Assembly: GCA_023389175.1 (NCBI GenBank)
Contig: JAEWEW010000364.1
Coordinates: 1 to 5,531 of the forward strand
Direction: 5' to 3'
DNA: 5,531 nt
DNA from: Pseudomonadota bacterium
GTDB taxonomy: Bacteria; Pseudomonadota; Gammaproteobacteria; Burkholderiales; Burkholderiaceae_E
A program made the position numbers and the translations under genes. Each line of letters begins with the position of its first letter. The stretch's first letter is position 1. The notes beneath the pieces were generated by a model. That model was not told where the DNA came from and did not search any database. It saw nothing but the letters and a program-made list of their open reading frames with translations. This document shows, piece by piece, positions 1 through 5,388 of the stretch.

Positions 1-1449
1 CGCGGCCAGGCGCGCGACTACGACAACTGGGCCGCGCTCACCGGCGACGATGCCTGGCGCTGGGAGCACGTCCTGCCGTCCTTCAAGCAGCACGAGGATC
101 ACTACCGCGGCCCGAGCGAGTTCCACGGCGCGAAGCCGGACAATGTCACGCTGCCCGGGGGTGGCGGCGGTGAATGGCGGGTGGAGAAGCAGCGGCTGCG
201 CTGGGACGTGCTCGATGCCTTCGCGGCGGCCGCCCAGCAGGCCGGCATTCCTGCAACCGATGACTTCAACCGCGGCGACAACGAGGGGGTCGGCTACTTC
301 GAGGTCAACCAGAAGAACGGCTGGCGCTGGAACACCGCCAAGGCGTTCCTGCGCCCCGCCTGCCACGGGCGCTCCAACTTCACGCTGTGGACGTCGGCCC
401 AGGTGTCGCGGCTGCTGCTGGAGCAGAAGGCCGACGGCACCACGCGCTGCACCGGCGTCGAGGTATGGACCGAGCGCGGCATGGTGACGGTGCGGGCCGC
501 GCGCGAGGTGATCCTGTGCGCCGGCAGCATCGGCTCGCCGCAGATCCTCCAGCTATCGGGCATCGGGCCGGCGGCGCTGCTGCGCCAGCACGGCGTGCCG
601 GTGCACCAGGACCTCCCCGGCGTCGGCGCCAACCTGCAGGACCATCTGCAGATTCGCGCGGTGTTCAAGCTGAACGACGCGAAGACGCTGAACACGATGG
701 TCGGCAACCTGGCCGGCAAGGCCCTGGTCGCGCTGGAGTACGCGCTCAGGCGCACCGGCCCGATGAGCATGGCGCCGTCGCAGCTCGGCGCCTTTACCCG
801 GAGCGCGCCGGACCGGCCGTATCCGGACCTCCAGTACCACGTGCAGCCGCTCAGCCTCGATGCATTCGGCGAGCCGCTGCACGTCTTCAACGCGTTCACC
901 GCGAGCGTGTGCAACCTCAACCCGACCAGCCGCGGCACGGTGGCCATCCGCAGCCCGCGCTTCCAGGATGCGCCGGCGATCGCGCCCAACTACCTGGCGA
1001 CGCCGGAGGACCGCAGGGTGGCCGCGGCCTCGCTGCGGATCACCCGCCACATCGTGGCGCAGCCGGCGATGGCGAAGTACCAGCCGCAGGAGTGGAAGCC
1101 CGGCGTGCAGTTCCAGACGGACGAAGAGCTCGCCCGGCTCGCGGGCGACATCGCGACCACCATCTTCCATCCGGTCGGCACCACCCGCATGGGTCGCGCC
1201 GACGATCCGATGGCCGTGGTCGACAGCCGCCTGTGCGTGCGCGGCGTGGCCGGCCTGCGGGTCGTGGATGCCGGCGTGATGCCGGTCATCACTTCCGGCA
1301 ACACCAATTCGCCCACGCTGATGATCGCGGAGAAGGCGGCGCAGTGGATCCTGCAGGCCCCGGCGGTGGAAGAGGTTGGGAGGTTGTCAGCGCGCACGCC
1401 GGTCGCAGCATCGGCTGTGGAGCAGCACGCCGCGACCCAGGGCGCGTGA
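1..1449 (+). CDS. GMC-family FAD-dependent alcohol/choline-type dehydrogenase, 5'-truncated by the window edge
   Basis: The frame is open from base 1 (RGQARDYDNWAALTGDDAW...) to TGA at 1447-1449, giving 482 visible residues. The family is usually about 530-560 residues, so roughly 80-90 N-terminal residues, including the GxGxxG FAD-binding motif, lie upstream. The RGQARDYDNWA start matches the conserved segment that follows the FAD-binding domain in choline-dehydrogenase-like proteins. GMC signature 2 is clear at 523-567 (GSIGSPQILQLSGIG). The C-terminal domain has the catalytic His in HPVGTTRMG (His codon 1168-1170) and the second active-site residue, the second Asn of GNTNSPT (1306-1308), followed by MIAEKAA. 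These enzymes oxidise alcohols to aldehydes using FAD and pass electrons to quinone, a cytochrome or oxygen; the substrate cannot be read here. About 25 residues (EEVGRLSARTPV...) extend past the conserved core. The ATG at 181 is internal. The family call is firm; choline itself as substrate is not supported. Confidence 0.95.
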   Translation, partial: RGQARDYDNWAALTGDDAWRWEHVLPSFKQHEDHYRGPSEFHGAKPDNVTLPGGGGGEWRVEKQRLRWDVLDAFAAAAQQAGIPATDDFNRGDNEGVGYFEVNQKNGWRWNTAKAFLRPACHGRSNFTLWTSAQVSRLLLEQKADGTTRCTGVEVWTERGMVTVRAAREVILCAGSIGSPQILQLSGIGPAALLRQHGVPVHQDLPGVGANLQDHLQIRAVFKLNDAKTLNTMVGNLAGKALVALEYALRRTGPMSMAPSQLGAFTRSAPDRPYPDLQYHVQPLSLDAFGEPLHVFNAFTASVCNLNPTSRGTVAIRSPRFQDAPAIAPNYLATPEDRRVAAASLRITRHIVAQPAMAKYQPQEWKPGVQFQTDEELARLAGDIATTIFHPVGTTRMGRADDPMAVVDSRLCVRGVAGLRVVDAGVMPVITSGNTNSPTLMIAEKAAQWILQAPAVEEVGRLSARTPVAASAVEQHAATQGA

Positions 1450-1470
1450 CCCCCGAAACCCTCTGCAGAA

Positions 1471-1490
1471 GCGCCGGCCGTAGGCCGCGC
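1471..1490 (+). terminator. GC-rich hairpin downstream of the dehydrogenase; possible weak terminator
   Basis: GCGCCGGCC at 1471-1479 can pair with GGCCGCGC at 1483-1490 around a GTA loop. This gives an eight-base-pair stem with one bulged C, starting 21 bases after the dehydrogenase stop. No T-run follows, so it does not look like a classical intrinsic terminator. In a genome this GC-rich, chance stems are common. The position is the main argument. Confidence 0.25.
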
Positions 1491-1554
1491 GTCCGGTAAC
1501 CTCGCATCAAGGCGTAAGCCGCCGCTGCCGGCGCGGGGGCATTCCTATGAAAGA

Positions 1555-1588
1555 ATCCTCTGGATCGCGGCGATGCGAAGAATCGCCG
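1555..1588 (+). promoter_or_regulatory. Cluster of short inverted repeats before the ATPase gene; possible operator or leader fold
   Basis: Three overlapping dyads lie just upstream of the ATPase ribosome binding site. They are ATCC-tct-GGAT (1555-1565), ATCGC-g-GCGAT (1564-1574), and CGGCGAT (1568-1574) pairing with ATCGCCG (1582-1588) across a seven-base loop. The last two compete for the same bases and so could form alternative folds, or be a repressor site on DNA. I find no convincing -35/-10 pair here: TATGAA at 1546-1551 is a four-of-six -10 match with no matching -35. A functional role is inferred from position only. Confidence 0.25.
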
Positions 1589-1592
1589 TCGC

Positions 1593-1598
1593 AGGAGG
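1593..1598 (+). promoter_or_regulatory. Strong Shine-Dalgarno (AGGAGG) for the ATPase gene
   Basis: A perfect AGGAGG lies six bases upstream of the ATG at 1605 (spacer CAAGGA). It fixes the start of the ATPase and argues against the out-of-frame ATG at 1547. Confidence 0.85.
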
Positions 1599-1604
1599 CA
1601 AGGA

Positions 1605-2744
1605 ATGAAGATTCGCAGAATCGTACTGAAGAACTGGAAGAACTTCGTCCAGGCCGAATCAGAAATTGGTGGCCGGTTGTTTCTCGTCGGGCCCAACGCA
1701 TCGGGAAAGTCCAACTTTCTCGACGCGTTCCGATTTCTCAGGGACCTGGCGTCAACCGGGGGCGGCTTCCAGGAAGCCGTCGCGCGACGGTCCGGCGTGT
1801 CTGCGATCCGTTGCCTGGCAGCGCGCCGCTATCCAGACATTGAGATAGCGGTGATCCTCAAGACTGACGACGACCAGCAAACGTGGGAGTACGAACTAAG
1901 TTTCAATCAGGACAATCAGCGACGCCCACGCGTGAGCAAGGAGGTCGTTCGTCGCGACGGCACGGTCCTGATTCGCCGTCCGAGTCTTGCAGATGGCGAT
2001 GATCCTCAGCAGTTGACCCAAACGCATCTCGAGCAAGTCAACGTCAACAAGGACTTCCGGGAACTCGCTACATACTTCGCCTCGATCCGTTACTTGCACA
2101 TCGTTCCCCAACTCGTGCGAGAACCCGACCGCTCGGTTGGGCGAACGAACGACCCTTTCGGTGGAGATTTTCTGGAACAGGTGGCAAAGACGCCGGAACG
2201 GACTCAAAAGGCGCGGCTGCGACGGATTCAAGAGGCGCTACGTGTGGCCGTTCCGCAACTCCAGGAGATCGAGCTCTGGCGAGATTCGCGCGGTACTCCA
2301 CATCTGCGGGGGAAGTACCAGCACTGGAGGCCGCAGGGAGCATGGCAAACGGAGGAGCAGTTCTCCGACGGATCGCTACGGCTCATGGGCCTTCTATGGG
2401 TCGTCATGGAAGGAGACGGGCCGTTGCTCCTGGAAGAGCCGGAGCTTTCATTGCATCCAGAGATTGTGCGCGCGCTGCCGCAGATGCTAGCGCGCGTACA
2501 GCGACGCACCGGGCGTCAGATCATCGTCAGCACCCACTCCTCCGACCTGCTGCGAGACGAAGGGATCGGACTGGACGAAGTGCTGCTTCTTCGGCCGGGG
2601 AGCGAGGGCACCGAGGTTAGTTCCGCGAACACGCTTCAGGACGTTCGCGACCTGCTTGAAGGCGGCCTTTCACTGGCCGAGATAGTGATACCGCGGACTC
2701 GGCCCTCCCAAGCTTCGCAACTCGGGTTGTTTGGAGACGCGTAG
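1605..2744 (+). CDS. OLD/RecF-like ABC-type AAA ATPase (379 aa), first gene of a two-gene ATPase-TOPRIM cassette
   Basis: The start (MKIRRIVLKNWKNF) is the typical first strand of RecF/OLD/SMC-like ATPases, supported by AGGAGG six bases upstream. ABC-type motifs appear in order: Walker A GPNASGKSN at residues 29-37; ABC signature-like FSDGSLRL at 253-260; Walker B LLLEEPE at about 274-280, followed by LSLHP; and the H-loop STHS at 309-312. The insert between Walker A and the signature is about 215 residues and contains a charged stretch (about 196-212). There is no fused TOPRIM or HNH domain, unlike full OLD proteins. Proteins of this AAA_21/COG4637-like type act as ATP-driven sensors or motors for a partner effector in several defence systems. 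Here the partner is probably the TOPRIM-like product starting one base after this stop. The C terminus carries QLGLF (372-376), resembling a sliding-clamp-binding peptide. Base composition is lower in GC than both flanks, suggesting acquisition by transfer. ATPase fold: firm. Defence role: inference. Confidence 0.93.
   Translation: MKIRRIVLKNWKNFVQAESEIGGRLFLVGPNASGKSNFLDAFRFLRDLASTGGGFQEAVARRSGVSAIRCLAARRYPDIEIAVILKTDDDQQTWEYELSFNQDNQRRPRVSKEVVRRDGTVLIRRPSLADGDDPQQLTQTHLEQVNVNKDFRELATYFASIRYLHIVPQLVREPDRSVGRTNDPFGGDFLEQVAKTPERTQKARLRRIQEALRVAVPQLQEIELWRDSRGTPHLRGKYQHWRPQGAWQTEEQFSDGSLRLMGLLWVVMEGDGPLLLEEPELSLHPEIVRALPQMLARVQRRTGRQIIVSTHSSDLLRDEGIGLDEVLLLRPGSEGTEVSSANTLQDVRDLLEGGLSLAEIVIPRTRPSQASQLGLFGDA
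2733..2736 (+). promoter_or_regulatory. GGAG ribosome binding site that selects the GTG start of the TOPRIM gene
   Basis: GGAG sits nine bases before GTG 2746, inside the last codons of the ATPase (GGA GAC). The alternative in-frame TTG at 2731 has no purine-rich site upstream (CTTCGCAACTCGGG). GTG 2746 is therefore preferred, and translation is probably coupled to the ATPase. Confidence 0.65.
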
Positions 2745-2745
2745 C

Positions 2746-3345
2746 GTGCACGCCCCTACCATCTATGCGGCCGTCGAAGGAGTGACCGACGAGGCGGTCG
2801 CGACGCGGCTAATTCGGTATGTAGGAGCTGAGCCTGGTCCAGTTTACGGTCGCAACGGCAAGCTTCAATTGCGCAGCAGGATTGCCGGCTACAACAATGC
2901 CGCCAAGCACTCCGCGTGGCTGGTACTCGTGGACCTTGATCGGGACGAGGGCTGCGCGCCGCCGCTGTGTAGACAATGGCTTCCCGATCCTGCACCACGA
3001 CTCTGCTTCCGTGTAGCCGTCCGTGCTGCAGAGGCTTGGCTCATGGCAGATACTGAAGGGATCGCGGGATTCCTCGGTATTGCGCGAAGCAGGATTCCCG
3101 CTGATCCAGACTCCCTGGCCGACCCCAAACAGGTACTGGTGAACCTTGCTCGGGCATCTCGTCGAAGGGCAGTACGAGAGGACATGGTGCCGCGCGATGG
3201 TAGCGGTCGCGCTGTTGGCCCTGCCTACCCGTCGCGACTGATCGAGTTCGCTTCGGAGATCTGGGAACCGGAGGTGGCGTCAAGTCGCTCCGATAGTCTG
3301 CGCCGAGCCATAGCCTGCCTAGTGAACCTGGTAGCGCATTCCTGA
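2746..3345 (+). CDS. TOPRIM-like putative nuclease (199 aa), partner of the upstream ATPase
   Basis: GTG 2746 is chosen over TTG 2731 because of the GGAG site nine bases upstream. The N-terminal half looks like a TOPRIM fold. Strand TIYAAVEGVTDEAVATRLI gives the catalytic-type acid E11 in an EGxTD context, and strand WLVLVDLDRD gives the DxD pair D63/D65. These residues bind divalent metal in TOPRIM nucleases of the OLD type, in DnaG and in topoisomerases. The second half has features I cannot assign to a named family: EAWLMAD (96-102), DPK (126-128), an Arg-rich stretch ASRRRAVRED (137-146), and a Gly/Pro-containing GSGRAVGPAY (152-161). It may belong to or neighbour the DUF4276-type TOPRIM-like proteins, but I cannot confirm that. 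There is no signal peptide or membrane segment, so it should be cytoplasmic. Likely role: nucleic-acid-cleaving effector controlled by the ATPase, as AriB is with AriA in PARIS. Nuclease activity is inferred from the acidic motifs alone. Confidence 0.82.
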   Translation: MHAPTIYAAVEGVTDEAVATRLIRYVGAEPGPVYGRNGKLQLRSRIAGYNNAAKHSAWLVLVDLDRDEGCAPPLCRQWLPDPAPRLCFRVAVRAAEAWLMADTEGIAGFLGIARSRIPADPDSLADPKQVLVNLARASRRRAVREDMVPRDGSGRAVGPAYPSRLIEFASEIWEPEVASSRSDSLRRAIACLVNLVAHS

Positions 3346-3352
3346 TTAGGCA
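3316..3352. terminator. Imperfect inverted repeat at the convergent gene ends; doubtful bidirectional terminator
   Basis: TGCCTA at 3316-3321 is the exact reverse complement of TAGGCA at 3347-3352. With a G-U and a T-A pair the stem reaches eight, enclosing a 21-base loop that spans the end of the TOPRIM gene. It sits at the junction of two convergent genes, where a shared terminator would be expected. The stem is short, the loop is long and no T-run follows on either strand, so support is weak. Confidence 0.2.
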
Positions 3353-3354
3353 TC

Positions 3355-4647
3355 TTAGCGCCCCCCGGCGTCGCCGCCGCGATAGCGCCGCACCTCGACT
3401 GTCGTGACCGGCGCGGCGCCGTTGCTCCAGCTGTTGCGGATCATGGTGAGCACGGCCGCGATCTCCCCGTCGCTCAGCGTGGTGGCAAAGGGAGGCATGC
3501 CGAAGGGCCGCGGATTGCCCTGGGTGGCTGGCGCAAACCCGCCCATCGCCACGATGTGCACCAGGTTGGCCGGCGGGTCCATCGTGACCGCTCGATTGCG
3601 CGACAGCGCCGGGTAGGCGCCGGGCACTCCCTGGCCTTCGTCGCCATGGCAATCGGCGCAATGCTCCCGGTAGACCCGCCGTCCCGCCTCCATCGTGCCT
3701 TCCAGCGCGCGGCTGTCCGGGGCCGGTCGCGACGTGGCCGAGGCGGGCGGCAGCGCCTTCAGGAAGGCTGCCATCGCCTCCAGGTCCGGCGGGGCGAGGT
3801 GGCGCGTGCTGTCGCGCACCACGTCGGCCATCGGACCGATGGTGGAGCCGCGCGGCGAGATGCCGGTGCCGAGCAGGGCGACGATGTCGCCGATCTCCCA
3901 GTCCGCGACGCCGGCCTGCTCCGGGGCGGAGAGTGACGGCGCGTACCAGTTCTGCACGGGTATCAGCCCGCCGCTCAGGTCGAGGGTACCCGAGGCGCTC
4001 GCGCCGAACAGGTTGCGGCCCGAATGGCAGGCGTTGCAGTGTCCCAGGCCATTGACCAGGTACGCTCCCCGGTTCCATTGCGCAGAACGCGAGGGATCGG
4101 CCTCCTGGATCCCAGGCGAGAAGAAGAGCGCGCGCCAGACCGCGAGCGCCGCCTGCGTGTCGTAGGGGAAGCGCAGCGCGTGCGGTGTGTTGCTGCGCTC
4201 GACCGGAGGCAGGGTGCGCAGCCACGCAAGGATCGCATCCGAATCGTCGCGGGTGATGCGGGTGTAGTTGGGATACGGGAAAACCGGGTAGAGCAGCCGG
4301 CCGTCGCGCGACCGGCCGTTGTGCATCGCGCGCCAGAACTCGGACGCGGACCATTCGCCGATGCCGGTCTCGCGATGCGGCGTGAGGTTGGAGGCGAACA
4401 CCGTGCCGAACGGCGTCAGGATGCCGGTACCGCCTGCGTAGGGCTCGCCGCCCGGCGTGGTGTGGCAGCCAGCGCAATTACCCGCCAGCGCGAGGTAGCG
4501 TCCGCGCTCGGCCAGCCCCGGATCGAGAGGCGCCTCGCCTTCCTGCGCCCGCGCGACGACCGGATCCTCGCCGCGCCGATTGAGCAGGACCACTGCCGCG
4601 GCCATCGCGACGACGATCACCACCAGGGCAAGCAGCAGGCGCTTCAT
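3355..4647 (-). CDS. Membrane-anchored triheme cytochrome c (430 aa), dehydrogenase-type electron acceptor subunit
   Basis: Three CxxCH heme sites are present: CAGCH (58-62), CNACH (204-208) and CADCH (330-334). Each lies in its own class I cytochrome c domain, as in cytochrome subunits of membrane alcohol, gluconate and related dehydrogenases. The N terminus MKRLLLALVVIVVAMAAAVVLL (about 4-22) is a hydrophobic segment, probably an uncleaved anchor placing the hemes in the periplasm. Domain 2 has the usual GPMADVV Met (M273). Domain 3 has MPPF (M384) followed by RNSWSNGAAPVTTVEV, typical of the family end. In domain 1 the place where many relatives have PAMPY reads PVFPY (121-125), so the usual Met ligand is replaced by Phe123; M108 is another candidate. 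The ATG at 4647 lies seven bases after the upstream cytochrome stop, with a weak AGG six bases before it. It probably takes electrons from a periplasmic dehydrogenase and passes them to the diheme partner or an oxidase. Its dehydrogenase is not identifiable here; the convergent GMC enzyme is only a candidate. Confidence 0.95.
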   Translation of the reverse strand: MKRLLLALVVIVVAMAAAVVLLNRRGEDPVVARAQEGEAPLDPGLAERGRYLALAGNCAGCHTTPGGEPYAGGTGILTPFGTVFASNLTPHRETGIGEWSASEFWRAMHNGRSRDGRLLYPVFPYPNYTRITRDDSDAILAWLRTLPPVERSNTPHALRFPYDTQAALAVWRALFFSPGIQEADPSRSAQWNRGAYLVNGLGHCNACHSGRNLFGASASGTLDLSGGLIPVQNWYAPSLSAPEQAGVADWEIGDIVALLGTGISPRGSTIGPMADVVRDSTRHLAPPDLEAMAAFLKALPPASATSRPAPDSRALEGTMEAGRRVYREHCADCHGDEGQGVPGAYPALSRNRAVTMDPPANLVHIVAMGGFAPATQGNPRPFGMPPFATTLSDGEIAAVLTMIRNSWSNGAAPVTTVEVRRYRGGDAGGR

Positions 4648-4654
4648 CGGCGGC

Positions 4655-5350
4655 CTACCGGAGCTCGACGCCGCCGCACGGCATGGGCATCGGCGCGGGA
4701 AGCGAAGTGGCCGGCCGGGCCGAGGCAGGCACCGGCTCGGCAGCGAGCCAGGCGGTCACCGCGCCGACGTCTTCCGGCCGGAGCTGGCCGGCGATCTTCG
4801 CCATGCAGTCGGGTTCGTGCGCCTTGCGCTGGCCGATCCGCCAGGCGCCGAACTGGGCGTTGAGATAGTCACGCGGCAGCCCCAGCAGGCCGGGTATCGC
4901 GGGCGCGACGCCGGTGAGGGTGGCGCCGTGACACTGCGCGCAGGCGGGAATCCCCCGCGTGGAATCACCCTCGAGCGCGAGGGTTCGTCCCCGCGCGAGC
5001 GTACGGGAATCCTCGGCCGGCGGCTGCGGCGGCGGATACGGCAGGTCGAGCGCGGCGAAATGCCCGGCCATCTCGCGCAGGTAGTCGTCCGACAGGTTGC
5101 GCACCAGGTAGGTCATCAACCCGTAGGTGCGGCGACCGTCGCGGAAGTTGACCAGCTGGTTGTACAGGTAGCCAGCCGGCTTGCCGGCAATGCGCGGGTA
5201 ATAACCGTCGCTCGCTGCGCGGCCCTCCGCGCCATGGCAGCCGGTGCAGGCGAGCACCCGCTGCGCGATGGTGTCCTCGAATGGCGCCGCGGAGGAAGCT
5301 GCCGGGATCAGGTACAGCAACGACAGGGAAACGACCGGCAGGCAACGCAT
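4655..5350 (-). CDS. Diheme cytochrome c4-like protein (231 aa), periplasmic
   Basis: Two CxxCH sites, CTGCH (35-39) and CAQCH (137-141), lie in two similar domains joined by a Pro-rich linker (LPYPPPQPPAED, 103-114), the cytochrome c4 plan. Conserved flanks include YPRIAGKPAGYLYNQLVNFRDG in domain 1 and IPGLLGLPRDYLNAQFGAWRIGQR in domain 2. Likely axial ligands are M79 (YGLMTYLVRNLS) and M183 (DCMAKIAGQL). Residues 1-21 (MRCLPVVSLSLLYLIPAASSA) look like a Sec signal peptide cleaved near SSA-APF. About 30 Pro/Ala-rich residues follow the last conserved Trp201, with an extra Cys at 225. Role: soluble electron carrier between a reduced cytochrome or quinol-oxidising complex and a terminal oxidase; it is probably co-transcribed with the triheme cytochrome downstream. 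No other in-frame start exists before the TAG at 5387-5389. The start lacks an adjacent Shine-Dalgarno; the nearest is 32 bases away across a hairpin. Confidence 0.93.
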   Translation of the reverse strand: MRCLPVVSLSLLYLIPAASSAAPFEDTIAQRVLACTGCHGAEGRAASDGYYPRIAGKPAGYLYNQLVNFRDGRRTYGLMTYLVRNLSDDYLREMAGHFAALDLPYPPPQPPAEDSRTLARGRTLALEGDSTRGIPACAQCHGATLTGVAPAIPGLLGLPRDYLNAQFGAWRIGQRKAHEPDCMAKIAGQLRPEDVGAVTAWLAAEPVPASARPATSLPAPMPMPCGGVELR

Positions 5351-5388
5351 CCCGGGGATTATGCCCGGGCCGGCAAGGCAGGCCTCCT
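5351..5388 (-). promoter_or_regulatory. Distant AGGAGG plus hairpin directly before the diheme cytochrome start
   Basis: On the minus strand AGGAGG (5388-5383) overlaps the upstream TAG stop. It is followed by 13 unpaired bases, then CCCGGG (5369-5364), loop CATAATC, and CCCGGG (5356-5351), and then immediately the ATG at 5350-5348. The linear spacing of 32 bases is too long for normal initiation. If the hairpin folds, the effective spacing is about 13. An alternative reading is that CATAAT (5363-5358) is a -10 element for a leaderless transcript, but no matching -35 is visible. Confidence 0.4.

Larger units (their letters stand above)
1605..3345 (+). other. Lower-GC two-gene cassette (ATPase + TOPRIM), candidate defence island
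   Basis: The two genes are one base apart and are flanked by an unrelated dehydrogenase and a cytochrome operon. Hand-counted GC is 29/60 at 1861-1920 and 35/60 at 2821-2880, against 45/60 at 901-960 and 42/60 at 3481-3540. The cassette ends nine bases short of the convergent cytochrome stop codon. I see no integrase, transposase, tRNA or flanking direct repeat, so the mode of entry is unknown. Confidence 0.6.

Noticed and set aside
294..1170. Minus-strand frames of about 205-231 codons opposite the dehydrogenase
   Set aside because: They are antisense shadows with low-complexity Arg/Ser/Ala composition; the plus-strand frame carries continuous GMC motifs.
181..1449. ATG/GTG 181 as the true dehydrogenase start
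   Set aside because: The frame is open to base 1 and the upstream residues (RGQARDYDNWA...) are conserved GMC sequence, so the start is outside the window.
1547..1843. Plus-strand 98-codon frame beginning before the ATPase
   Set aside because: It is out of frame with the ATPase, lacks a good ribosome binding site, and is low-complexity Arg/Ser-rich; the ATPase frame explains the region.
2731..2748. TTG 2731 as start of the TOPRIM gene
   Set aside because: It would overlap the ATPase by 14 bases and has no ribosome binding site; GTG 2746 has GGAG at nine bases and begins next to the first conserved strand.
1450..3354. Flanking direct repeats or target-site duplication around the cassette
   Set aside because: Only a short C-run with G is shared between about 1450 and 3360, which is expected by chance in GC-rich DNA. 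No transposase or integrase is present.
3041..4477. Long minus-strand open frame of 478 codons overlapping the triheme cytochrome and the TOPRIM gene
   Set aside because: It is a different frame of the cytochrome strand, extremely Arg/Ala/Gly-rich with no domain motif, and runs antisense through the TOPRIM gene. High GC explains its length; the 430-residue frame has all three heme motifs.
1..4647. GMC dehydrogenase and triheme cytochrome as subunits of one enzyme complex
   Set aside because: Such pairs exist (gluconate and sorbitol dehydrogenases), but here the genes are convergent and separate, and the small third subunit is not seen; kept as a possibility only.
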